The notes below the pieces were generated by a model. It made no database searches, was not told the origin of the DNA, and saw only the letters and a program-made list of their open reading frames with translations. This document shows, in pieces, positions 30,374-40,433 of a stretch of DNA of 41,722 nt. Source of the stretch: Myxococcales bacterium (GTDB taxonomy: Bacteria; Myxococcota_A; Bradymonadia; Bradymonadales; Bradymonadaceae); contig SLJM01000330.1 of NCBI GenBank assembly GCA_007135085.1, positions 1 to 41,722 on the forward strand, in the 5' to 3' direction. Numbering within the stretch: the stretch's first letter is position 1; the number at the start of each line of letters is the position of its first letter. The translations under genes and the position numbers were made by a program.

Positions 30374-31378
30374 ATGCCCAACCTCTTCCAACATATGACC
30401 CGACTGCTCTTGAGGGTGAGCGTATTGGTCCTTCTGCTGACCATGGGCGCCACGTCCGTATTCGCTCAGCAGGTCGATGACGAGCCCACCGACCAGCAAG
30501 AGGAAGCGTCACCATTTGCCACCTTCGACGAGGTGCGGGTGCAGCGGGTCAAGCCCAACGAACTTCCCGACTATCGGCCCGGCCTGCCCCGGGGGTCCTC
30601 CTCACGAATGAGCTCAAATGAATTGCCCCGAGCGCTTCGCGACGGCGACCTCGATGATCTGACCGAAGTGGTCGCGGCGGCCACGGTGGAGATCATCACC
30701 GTCCAGCGACCGCCTCGGCCCTATCGAGCCACGGAGATGGTCTATCGGGGCCACGCCCTGTGGATTTCACCAAAAAAGTCCGGCGACGACCCGGTCCTGG
30801 TCGGCACCGCCGATTGGCTCCGCGAGGCCGACGAGATCTACGCCATCGCCGGCGACGTGGGCCACGCCCTCTCCCGCGGTGGATTGGAGGCCGGCGATCA
30901 GACCTCTCAGCGATTGTCCGACTTCAAGGCCGGCAACAACCAACAATTACTCGAAAAATACCGAGACAGCCTGATTCCCCTGGAGGTGGTCGAGGCAAAT
31001 CAACACCTCAACCTGGCCCGCCTGGCCGCCACCGGCGACGAGGACTTCGAGGGCCCCGACACAGGATTCGTGATCCATGATATGAGCACCGTTCTACCCG
31101 GTCATATCTTCGGATATAGCCCGGCCGTGGGCACCTCGGTGACCCCCATCACCTACGGGAACTCCGAGAACCTGGAGTTGGAATACTCCTTCTATTTCCT
31201 GATTAATTTCACGGCCGTCCTCGGCGCTCCCGTGGTGGGCCCCGACGGCACGCTCATCGCCATCAGCGCCCTGCGCTACCCCGAAGACGGCACGCGCAGC
31301 CTGGCCATCCCGCCCGGCGCGATCCACGCTTTTTTGGACACTGGCCGAGCCGACCCCGACGCCGATGACGACGACTGA
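30374..31378 (+). CDS. Exported trypsin-fold-like protein, probably catalytically inactive
   Basis: 334 residues with a signal peptide (LLLRVSVLVLLLTMGATSVF, cleavage near AQQ). Residues ~95-320 follow the layout of bacterial trypsin-like proteases: GHALWIS ... VLVGTADWL corresponds to the strand and loop carrying the catalytic His (usually TNAHV). FTAVLGAPVVGPDGTLIAIS corresponds to the serine region (GNSGGPVxxxxGxxxGI). At both places the catalytic residue appears replaced (Asp or Trp for His, Leu or Val for Ser). It would then be a binding protein rather than a protease. It ends in a run of acidic residues. The last 14 nt overlap the tilS start. Fold assignment is inference from two motifs; an unrelated beta protein remains possible. 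Confidence 0.6.
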   Translation: MPNLFQHMTRLLLRVSVLVLLLTMGATSVFAQQVDDEPTDQQEEASPFATFDEVRVQRVKPNELPDYRPGLPRGSSSRMSSNELPRALRDGDLDDLTEVVAAATVEIITVQRPPRPYRATEMVYRGHALWISPKKSGDDPVLVGTADWLREADEIYAIAGDVGHALSRGGLEAGDQTSQRLSDFKAGNNQQLLEKYRDSLIPLEVVEANQHLNLARLAATGDEDFEGPDTGFVIHDMSTVLPGHIFGYSPAVGTSVTPITYGNSENLELEYSFYFLINFTAVLGAPVVGPDGTLIAISALRYPEDGTRSLAIPPGAIHAFLDTGRADPDADDDD

Positions 31379-32801
31379 TCAAATTCTGACATTTCTGTCA
31401 CAGGCGCTTTACGAAGCCAATATCAGGGCTGATGAGCCAATTCTGGTCGCCTATAGCGGCGGCCTTGATTCCTCAGTCCTGGTCGACTTATTGACCACTC
31501 ACCACCACCACCGGGGTGGCCCCGCCATCGAGCTCATCCACGTCGACCACGGATTGCGCCCCGATTCCTCAAAAGACGCACAATTCTGTCAGCGCCAGGC
31601 AAAGACAGGGGGCCTTCCTATCGAGGTGGTGGAGTTGAACCTGGGCCGTGATGAACGCAGGGGCCAAACAGCGGCCCGAACGGCCCGTTTGGCGGCCATC
31701 GCCGACTACGCCCTGGCCCGGGGGATCACCTATGTGGCCTTCGCTCACCACGGCGATGACCGGCTGGAGACATTTCTCTTAAATCTGAAGCGAGGCACCG
31801 GCCTCGACGGTCTGACGTCGATGAAGGTCTGCTCAGACTTCCCCACTCTTGGCACGGAGCTCGTGGCGATTCGCCCCCTCCTCGGCGTCTCCCGTGCTGC
31901 TCTCGAGGATTATGCCCGGCGCCATGGTGTGGAATTTGTCGAAGATCCGACCAACCTCACCGACGCCTACGAGCGCAACCGGATTCGTCACCATATTCTG
32001 CCCCATCTGGCCGGTGATTGCGGCGATCGCCGCGCCATTTTCCGGGCCTTACAAAATCTAGAAGCGGAGCGACAGGCCGCTGAGTTCTATGCCCGACAAC
32101 TCACCGCCCGCGCCGAACTCACCGCCCCCGGTCTTCGGCGACGCGCTTTTGAGCGCCAACCGCTGGCCGACGCCCCCCAGGCCACAGTGGCTCGACTCTT
32201 TCACCACCTCCAGCCCGCCCTGGATGCCCCGTCGCTGCACCGTATCTACGACGCCATCTGCGCCCCCCCCACGGGCGCTCCCCACCACCTGACGCTGTCG
32301 GGCTGTGTGATCACCATCGCCGCCGACCGTGTCGTCTATGAGCCCAGCCAGACCCGCGGCGCAAAAGACGTGCTCCAGCGAGAGGTCCAGCCCATTCAAC
32401 TCATCCCCTTCGACCGCGGCCAGGCCCCCTTCTTCGACGGGGTGGTCTGCTGGCGATTGGTGGAGAATTACGAATACGATCCCGACAGCCCCCGCTCTCG
32501 ATGGGCGGCCCGCTTCGACGTCGATAAATTGGCTCGGCCCCTGACCTTGAGTGGACCTCCCGAGGGAGCGCAATTGAGGCGGCTCGATAACAAGGGTGAG
32601 GTCTATCACCAGAAATTATCCAAGATCTTCTCCGCCCATTCAGTGGACGCCGATCTTCGTTGGCGGTGGCCTTGTCTATTGGACGCCAACGGCGAATTAA
32701 TCTGGGCCGCCGGCTTGCTGCGAGGAGCCTATGGCCTGCCAACAGAGCAGTCCAGGCGGGTCTGGGAGATCGAGGTGACAGAGCTGGATGAGTGGTCGTG
32801 A
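31365..32801 (+). CDS. tilS: tRNA(Ile)-lysidine synthase
   Basis: 478 residues. The N-type ATP pyrophosphatase PP-loop is VAYSGGLDSSVLVDLL; the core continues with IHVDHGLRPDS, VAFAHHGDDRLETFLLNLKR (family AHHxDDqxET), RPLLGVSRAALEDYARRHG and FVEDPTNLTDAYERNRIRH. The C-terminal domains for tRNA recognition reach the usual end (WAAGLLRGAYG). TilS changes C34 of tRNA-Ile(CAU) to lysidine, switching both charging and decoding from Met to Ile, and is essential. The ATG overlaps the 3' end of the protease-like gene by 14 nt, so the two are translationally coupled. Confidence 0.95.
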   Translation: MTTTDQILTFLSQALYEANIRADEPILVAYSGGLDSSVLVDLLTTHHHHRGGPAIELIHVDHGLRPDSSKDAQFCQRQAKTGGLPIEVVELNLGRDERRGQTAARTARLAAIADYALARGITYVAFAHHGDDRLETFLLNLKRGTGLDGLTSMKVCSDFPTLGTELVAIRPLLGVSRAALEDYARRHGVEFVEDPTNLTDAYERNRIRHHILPHLAGDCGDRRAIFRALQNLEAERQAAEFYARQLTARAELTAPGLRRRAFERQPLADAPQATVARLFHHLQPALDAPSLHRIYDAICAPPTGAPHHLTLSGCVITIAADRVVYEPSQTRGAKDVLQREVQPIQLIPFDRGQAPFFDGVVCWRLVENYEYDPDSPRSRWAARFDVDKLARPLTLSGPPEGAQLRRLDNKGEVYHQKLSKIFSAHSVDADLRWRWPCLLDANGELIWAAGLLRGAYGLPTEQSRRVWEIEVTELDEWS

Positions 32802-32971
32802 TCCCCCAATTTTTTTCGCATCATTCTAAATTTCTACAATCATGACGGAATTTACTGCCCCCCCTCTGCCTTCTTCCCTTCGAAGTCGACGTTCGACAGC
32901 AGCTCGAATTCAGGACATAGAGAACAGCCAATCCTGGCCTTTTCGAGCTTGTTTTCACCCGTCGCCTTCGG

Positions 32972-33000
32972 TTGAACCACCATAGGGGAGGTGGTATAGC
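32972..33000 (+). promoter_or_regulatory. Promoter of ftsH with palindromic spacer
   Basis: TTGAAC-N17-TATAGC, giving a ~115-nt leader before the GTG at 33121. The spacer is occupied by an inverted repeat (ACCACC-ATAGGGGA-GGTGGT, 32976-32995) that could be an operator. The rest of the 319-bp tilS-ftsH gap shows nothing I can name, apart from a T-run directly after tilS with no stem. Confidence 0.55.
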
Positions 33001-33120
33001 TAATCCGTCTGTGCGCCGACCGGCGCTGCAGGTTCTTCGTGGGGCCGATTCGCTGCACGATTTCAAAGAGTTTCGACGCCCCCGCAACACCTGCTGTCTC
33101 ACTGTCTCGACGAGGACAAA

Positions 33121-35103
<1,983 letters not shown>

Positions 35104-35130
35104 GGATGACCTGAGGACCGGGTATCGCCG

Positions 35131-36024
35131 ATGAGCTATATGGCTACTTCCCAGAGGCGCCGTTCGCTACCACCGTTGGTGGTCGGCGATCGGCGCCTGT
35201 CCTTTGGTCAACGCGCCTATGTGATGGGCGTGGTCAATGTCACCCCCGATTCATTCTCCGACGGCGGTCACTTCTTCGATGAAGGGCAGGCCGTCGAACA
35301 CGCTCTGGAGTTATGGGAGGCCGGTGCTGATATTCTCGATATCGGCGGAGAGTCCACCCGTCCCGGCGCCGAGCCCGTCACGGCGGCCCAGGAGATGGAG
35401 CGCGTCGTACCGGTCATCGAGAAGATCAGCCAACACTGTGACGCCTGGATCTCGGTAGACACCTACAAGGCCGACGTAGCCCGAGCGGCCGTCGAGGCCG
35501 GGGCTGACCTGGTCAACGATATCAGCGGACTGGGCTTCGATGAGGCCATGGGCCCCACCGTGGCCGATCTGCAATGCGGCCTGGTCTTGATGCATATTCG
35601 AAAGACGCCGAAGACGATGCAGGACCAGGTGGCCTACGACGAATTGATCGGCGATATTCGCACCTATTTCGAAGCTCGCCTCCAGAGGGCCGTCGAAGCC
35701 GGCATCGACCCCTCGCGAGTCCTTCTCGATCCGGGCATCGGCTTTGGGAAGACCGTGGCCCATAATTATCGGCTGATCCGTGACTTGTCGTCTTTTGCCG
35801 ATCTGGGCCATCCCCTGCTGGTGGGCACGAGCCGCAAGAGTTTTATCGGCGCCGTCCTCGATCGCCCTCCCCATCAACGGGTCTGGGGCACGGCGGCCAC
35901 CGTGGCCTGCGCCATCTTGACCGGCGCCGACATAGTGCGCGTCCACGACGTGGAAGAAATGGTCCAGGTCACCCGGATAGCCGAGGCGATCTGCGCCATG
36001 GACGGCGCCGAGATTTCCCGGTGA
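35131..36024 (+). CDS. folP: Dihydropteroate synthase
   Basis: 297 residues, family length. Both signature regions are present: MGVVNVTPDSFSDGGHFFDE (pterin-pyrophosphate loop) and DILDIGGESTRPGAEPV. Others are WISVDTYKADVARAA, DLVNDISGL, LLDPGIGFGKTVAHNY (TIM-barrel Lys region) and LVGTSRKSFIGAVLDR. The enzyme joins 6-hydroxymethyl-7,8-dihydropterin pyrophosphate and p-aminobenzoate to 7,8-dihydropteroate in folate synthesis, and is the sulphonamide target. Located 27 nt after ftsH. The following 117-bp gap before cdaA has a T-run and short inverted segments but no clear terminator. Confidence 0.96.
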   Translation: MSYMATSQRRRSLPPLVVGDRRLSFGQRAYVMGVVNVTPDSFSDGGHFFDEGQAVEHALELWEAGADILDIGGESTRPGAEPVTAAQEMERVVPVIEKISQHCDAWISVDTYKADVARAAVEAGADLVNDISGLGFDEAMGPTVADLQCGLVLMHIRKTPKTMQDQVAYDELIGDIRTYFEARLQRAVEAGIDPSRVLLDPGIGFGKTVAHNYRLIRDLSSFADLGHPLLVGTSRKSFIGAVLDRPPHQRVWGTAATVACAILTGADIVRVHDVEEMVQVTRIAEAICAMDGAEISR

Positions 36025-36141
36025 TGCCCCCCGGGGCGGGGAGGGAGGCAAATTATGCAATTTTTTTGCTCTTCCCCTCCTGGTGATTCACTATTGGGGA
36101 TCTCCGTCGGTCGCTGATCTTTGACGCCGGTATTTTCGGGT

Positions 36142-37086
36142 ATGGAAATATTGTTTGACATATTCCGCATCGAAAGCGGCTGGGACGCCTTTTTTGTCGT
36201 CCTCGATCTGGGGATCGTCTTCTTCGTGGTCTACCGGATCCTTTTGCTCATCAAGGGCACTCGCGCCCTGCAGATGGTGTTTGGCCTGGGTTTTGTGCTG
36301 ATCTTCTTTTATCTGTCTCAGGAGGATTACCTTCACCTGACGACCACCCACTGGATCATCGATATCTTCATGGCCAACCTGATCATCATCGTGGTGATCA
36401 TCTTCCAGGAGGATATTCGTCGAGCGCTGGCCCAATTTGGACGCACCCCATTGCTGGGCGGTCAGGGATCGTTTGAGGATACCTCGGTGCTCGAAGAGGT
36501 CATCAAGGCCTGCGTGATGCTGTCGAATCGCAAATTGGGAGCCCTCATCGCCATCGAGCGTGAGGCCGACCTGGGCCACTACGTCGAGGAAGCCATCGAG
36601 GTCGACGCCGTGGCCTCCAAAGATATGCTGTTTACGATTTTTATGCCCGAGCACCAAAACCCCCTTCACGACGGGGCGGTGATCATCCGAAAGGGAAGGA
36701 TCGCCGCCGCCGGCGCCTTCTTACCGTTGACCATCAACCCCCGGGTTGAAAAGTCGTTGGGCACCCGTCACCGGGCCGGTATCGGCCTGACCGAGGATAC
36801 GGACGCCGCCGTGGCCATCGTCAGCGAGGAGACGGGACGGATCTCGGTGGCCTATGACGGCGAACTTTACCCAGATATGGACGCCAACGAAATGCGCGCC
36901 TTCTTACAACGCATCTATAGCTCCCGGCACCTGCGGCGACGGCGCATGACCCTGCTGGAGCGCTTTCGCAATGAGATCGCCTCCGCCGGTCGCCGTCGAA
37001 GCTCCACCGAAGAGGACATTCGGAGCGACGAACAGCCCTCTGGCGCCGACGTCCACTCCGATTCCGAGGCCGAGAAGGACCGATGA
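36142..37086 (+). CDS. cdaA: Diadenylate cyclase CdaA (c-di-AMP synthase)
   Basis: 314 residues. Three N-terminal membrane helices (AFFVVLDLGIVFFVVYRILL, MVFGLGFVLIFFYL, IDIFMANLIIIVVIIF) precede a DisA_N cyclase domain. The catalytic motifs are complete: NPLHDGAVII (DGA) and SLGTRHRAGIGL (RHR). The protein condenses two ATP to c-di-AMP at the inner membrane. The ATG at 36142 is preferred over a TTG seven codons upstream. The stop overlaps the cdaR ATG by 4 nt. Gene order cdaA-cdaR-glmM is the classical c-di-AMP module of Firmicutes, found here in a Gram-negative genome. The C-terminal ~45 residues are Ser/Asp/Glu-rich and probably disordered. Confidence 0.95.
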   Translation: MEILFDIFRIESGWDAFFVVLDLGIVFFVVYRILLLIKGTRALQMVFGLGFVLIFFYLSQEDYLHLTTTHWIIDIFMANLIIIVVIIFQEDIRRALAQFGRTPLLGGQGSFEDTSVLEEVIKACVMLSNRKLGALIAIEREADLGHYVEEAIEVDAVASKDMLFTIFMPEHQNPLHDGAVIIRKGRIAAAGAFLPLTINPRVEKSLGTRHRAGIGLTEDTDAAVAIVSEETGRISVAYDGELYPDMDANEMRAFLQRIYSSRHLRRRRMTLLERFRNEIASAGRRRSSTEEDIRSDEQPSGADVHSDSEAEKDR

Positions 37087-38090
37087 GACGAGGTGGCGTA
37101 CTCATAGCGTTGGGGCGGCGAATCTTCGTCAACAACTTCTATCTGAAGTTTATCGCCGCCGTGCTCACTCTGGCCCTGTATATCTGGGTCAGTGAAGACC
37201 GCGAAACCGTGGTGGTCCGATCTGCGCCGGTCCAGATGACTGTGCCCGACGGGATGGTCCTGGTCTCCGATCCCGTCGATCGCCTGGAGGTCACCATTCG
37301 CGGTCGCTGGAGTGATATCAATCGCTTCGACGCCCGAGAGGTCGATCCGATCCGCATCGATCTGAGCCCGGCCGACACCGATAGTGTGATCACCTTTTCA
37401 CCAAATATGATCAACGTCCCCCCCACCCTGCGGGTGACTCACCTGGAACCGCAGTCGGTCTACGTCGACCTGGAGCCCGAATCATTCAAGACGGTCCCCA
37501 TTCGCCCCCGGGTCACCGGCGAACCCGCCGAATCCTATACGATCGAAGATATCCGGGTCACTCCTCAGATGGTCACCATCCGCGGACCGACGGGCCGGCT
37601 GGAAGGCATCGACTCCGTGGCCACCGAGTCCATTGATGTCAGCCACCGCACCCGGCCGCTGCAGCGCACGGCCCGGCTCGATATCGACGACGGCCTGGTC
37701 GACGCCGATCTCGACGAGCCAATCGTCATCGAGGTCGACATCGAGACCGAGGAGATCACCGAATCCTTCTCCGATCTCCCCGTCGAGGCGGTCAATACCT
37801 CCTATGAGACCGAGGTCAATCCCGACACGGCGGAGATCATGGTCCGCGGTCCCAAGCCGGTGGTGGAGGGACTCAATCGCGACCTGGTGCGCATCGAGAT
37901 CGATCTCAGCGAGGAAGACGACCGTCCGCCGGGGATCTTCTCGCGAAGCGCCGAGGTCTTCAACTTGCCCCCGGAGGTGGAGTTGATCAACGTCCACCCC
38001 GAGCGATTTCGCGTCGCCACCCGACCGGCCCCACAGGTCGACACCGAGGAGATCAATCAATCCCCGGCCAACGGCGGCGACGACCTCTGA
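37083..38090 (+). CDS. cdaR: YbbR-domain protein CdaR, regulator of CdaA
   Basis: 335 residues. One N-terminal membrane helix (KFIAAVLTLALYIWVSE) is followed by about three YbbR repeats outside the membrane, for example VQMTVPDGMVLVSDPVDRLE, VPIRPRVTGEPAESYTIED and ETEVNPDTAEIMVRGPKPVV. YbbR proteins bind the membrane part of CdaA and tune c-di-AMP output. Translation is coupled to cdaA through an ATGA overlap. It is followed after 107 nt by glmM; the region between has a short inverted repeat (CTTTC ... GAAAG) but no strong promoter. The acidic C-terminal tail is not a known motif. Confidence 0.9.
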   Translation: MRRGGVLIALGRRIFVNNFYLKFIAAVLTLALYIWVSEDRETVVVRSAPVQMTVPDGMVLVSDPVDRLEVTIRGRWSDINRFDAREVDPIRIDLSPADTDSVITFSPNMINVPPTLRVTHLEPQSVYVDLEPESFKTVPIRPRVTGEPAESYTIEDIRVTPQMVTIRGPTGRLEGIDSVATESIDVSHRTRPLQRTARLDIDDGLVDADLDEPIVIEVDIETEEITESFSDLPVEAVNTSYETEVNPDTAEIMVRGPKPVVEGLNRDLVRIEIDLSEEDDRPPGIFSRSAEVFNLPPEVELINVHPERFRVATRPAPQVDTEEINQSPANGGDDL

Positions 38091-38197
38091 GCTTTCCAAT
38101 TTCTTGAAAGTGATCAGATTGTGTTTTCCATGATTTTACGCCATTTTCACCACACGCGTCACCACCGCGTCTGGATTACTCTGCGGGGATGGACCCT

Positions 38198-39574
38198 ATG
38201 AACAAACGACAACTCTTTGGCACCGACGGCATCCGCGGTGTGGCCAACCAATATCCGATGACCGCCGAAATGGCGGTGCGCCTGGGCCAGGCCATTGCCC
38301 ATCATTTCAAGGCCCGCCAGAGCGACAAGGGCCGCCCCTTCGGTCACCAGACCCGGATCGTCATCGGCAAGGACACCCGGGTGTCGGGCTATATGTTCGA
38401 ATCCGGTCTGGCCGCCGGGATCACCTCCATGGGCGCCGACGTCCAGTTGGTGGGGCCCCTTCCCACGCCGGGGATCTCCTTTTTGACCACCGGCATGCGC
38501 GCCGACGCGGGGATCGTCATCTCCGCCAGCCACAACGCCTATGAAGATAACGGCATCAAGATCTTCGGCGCCGACGGCTTCAAATTACCCGATGAAGAGG
38601 AGCTGGCCATCGAGGCCCTGGTCCTCGGTGACTCCGGTCCCCAACCCCAGACCGATCATGTGGGCAAGGCCACTCGTATCGACGACGCCACGGGCCGCTA
38701 CATCGTCTTTTTGAAAAATACTTTCCCTCGAGACCTGACCCTCGACGGGCTTCGAGTGGTCGTCGATTGTGCCAACGGCGCCGCCTATAAGGTTGCCCCC
38801 TCGGTCTTTCGTGAATTGGGCGCCGAGGTCTTCACCCTGGGCGACCGGCCCGACGGCTTCAATATCAATCAGGATTGCGGAAGCCTCCATCCTCATAATA
38901 CGGCTCGACGAGTCCGTGAGACCCGCGCCGACGTGGGGATTACCCTCGACGGCGACGCCGACCGGGTGATCATGATCGACGAAAAGGGTGAGGTCGTCGA
39001 CGGCGACGGCATCCTGGCCCTGTGCGCCATTCATCTCAATGAGATGGGGAAATTGGCACAAAATACGCTGGTCACCACGGTGATGAGCAACGTGGGCCTC
39101 GAGGTCGCTCTGGAGCGCGAGGGAATCGACCTGGTGCGCACCGCCGTGGGCGACCGCTACGTCGTCGAGGAGATGCGCTCCAGCGGCTATTCTCTGGGCG
39201 GCGAACAGAGCGGACATCTCATCTTTTTGGACCACTCCACCACCGGCGACGGCCTGTTGGCGGCCCTTCAGGTCTTGGCCATCATGCAGCGACGCCAGAG
39301 CCCGTTGAGTGAGTTGTCCCGCGTGATGACTCCCTTCCCGCAGGTGCTGGTCAACGTCGACGTACGTGAGAAGCCGCCCCTTGAAGATCTCGATGATTTT
39401 CAGGCCCTGGTCCAAAAAATCGAGGGTGAATTGGCCAGCGAGGGCCGGGTGTTGGCCCGCTATTCCGGTACGGAGTCCAAGGCGCGCATCATGGTCGAGG
39501 GTCCCGACGATCAGATCGTGCAGTCCTATGCCGACGAACTGGGCCGCTCCCTGCGCACGCTTATCGGCGCCTGA
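38198..39574 (+). CDS. glmM: Phosphoglucosamine mutase
   Basis: 458 residues. N-terminal [17 protein letters not shown], catalytic phosphoserine in [18 protein letters not shown] (S111), the Mg-binding loop [16 protein letters not shown], sugar loop GEQSGHLIF and the C-terminal phosphate loop [15 protein letters not shown] are all intact. It converts glucosamine-6-phosphate to glucosamine-1-phosphate for UDP-GlcNAc, peptidoglycan and LPS. In organisms with CdaA, GlmM can bind and restrain the cyclase, which fits the gene order. I chose the ATG at 38198 because a GGGGATGG ribosome-binding-like stretch precedes it; an ATG 9 nt upstream is the alternative. Confidence 0.96.
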   Translation: MNKRQLFGTDGIRGVANQYPMTAEMAVRLGQAIAHHFKARQSDKGRPFGHQTRIVIGKDTRVSGYMFESGLAAGITSMGADVQLVGPLPTPGISFLTTGMRADAGIVISASHNAYEDNGIKIFGADGFKLPDEEELAIEALVLGDSGPQPQTDHVGKATRIDDATGRYIVFLKNTFPRDLTLDGLRVVVDCANGAAYKVAPSVFRELGAEVFTLGDRPDGFNINQDCGSLHPHNTARRVRETRADVGITLDGDADRVIMIDEKGEVVDGDGILALCAIHLNEMGKLAQNTLVTTVMSNVGLEVALEREGIDLVRTAVGDRYVVEEMRSSGYSLGGEQSGHLIFLDHSTTGDGLLAALQVLAIMQRRQSPLSELSRVMTPFPQVLVNVDVREKPPLEDLDDFQALVQKIEGELASEGRVLARYSGTESKARIMVEGPDDQIVQSYADELGRSLRTLIGA

Positions 39575-39623
39575 TCTTTTGAACTTATTCTGTTGTTGAT
39601 TTCGTAGATTTGTGAGGAACCAA

Positions 39624-40409
39624 ATGCCTTCCATCATTCGCCCCCGTCTGGGGGTCAACGTCGATCATGTGGCCACCATTCGCCAGGCTCGTGGCACCCA
39701 ATATCCCGAGCCTGTGGCCGCCGCGGCGTTGGCCGAATTGGCCGGCGCCGACCAGATCACGATCCACCTTCGTGAAGACCGCCGTCATATCGTCGATCGC
39801 GACGTCTACGTCCTTCGCCAGACCGTGGGCACCCGACTCAACCTAGAGATGGCCGCCACAGAGGAGATGCTCCACATCGCCATCGACGTCCAACCCGATA
39901 TGGTCACTTTGGTGCCAGAAAAGCGTGAAGAGCAGACCACCGAGGGAGGCCTCGACGTCATCGCCAACCGGGAGCGGCTGGCCGAATACCTTGAAAAACT
40001 AGAGGAAAGCGGCGCCTATACCAGCCTCTTTATCGACCCCGATCCGGAGCAGATCTCGGCCTCTGCAGAATTGGGCGTCCATATCGTCGAGCTCCACACC
40101 GGCGACTATTGCGAGGCCGCCACGCCCTTTTCCAATATGAACGGCGATTATGAATATGACCGAGACGTCGAGCTCCAGCGTCTTCGGCGCTCGGCTCGAG
40201 TCGCCGAATCGCTGGGCCTGACCGTGGCCGCCGGACATGGCCTGGACTATAAAAACGTCCTCGACGTGGCGGCGATCCCTCAATTCGAGGAATTCAATAT
40301 CGGCCACAGTATCGTCGCCCGCGCCGTCCTCGTCGGATTTGAACGTGCCGTCCAGGAGATGATCCAGGCCCTGGAGGCGGGACGCCGGGCAGCCATCGGC
40401 ACCCTCTAA
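39624..40409 (+). CDS. pdxJ: Pyridoxine 5'-phosphate synthase
   Basis: 261 residues, slightly longer than E. coli PdxJ. Signature segments: [16 protein letters not shown] at the start, [18 protein letters not shown] (phosphate and substrate site), [41 protein letters not shown] and GHGLDYKNV then [12 protein letters not shown]. It condenses 1-deoxy-xylulose 5-phosphate with 3-amino-2-oxopropyl phosphate to pyridoxine 5'-phosphate (vitamin B6). GAGG lies 6 nt before the ATG; a GTG 12 nt upstream is unlikely. It follows glmM by 49 nt and precedes nnr by 24 nt. In related genomes acpS commonly lies between pdxJ and nnr; it is absent here. Confidence 0.95.
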   Translation: MPSIIRPRLGVNVDHVATIRQARGTQYPEPVAAAALAELAGADQITIHLREDRRHIVDRDVYVLRQTVGTRLNLEMAATEEMLHIAIDVQPDMVTLVPEKREEQTTEGGLDVIANRERLAEYLEKLEESGAYTSLFIDPDPEQISASAELGVHIVELHTGDYCEAATPFSNMNGDYEYDRDVELQRLRRSARVAESLGLTVAAGHGLDYKNVLDVAAIPQFEEFNIGHSIVARAVLVGFERAVQEMIQALEAGRRAAIGTL

Positions 40410-40433
40410 TTTCGAAGACGTCAGGAATCAGCG

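Noticed and set aside
36037-36080. Hairpin or riboswitch between folP and cdaA
   Set aside because: A T-run and G-rich/C-rich segments are present, but the best pairing has several mismatches and bulges and matches no known riboswitch layout.
38585-39658. 357-residue antisense frame
   Set aside because: Antisense to glmM; composition reflects reversed glmM codons.
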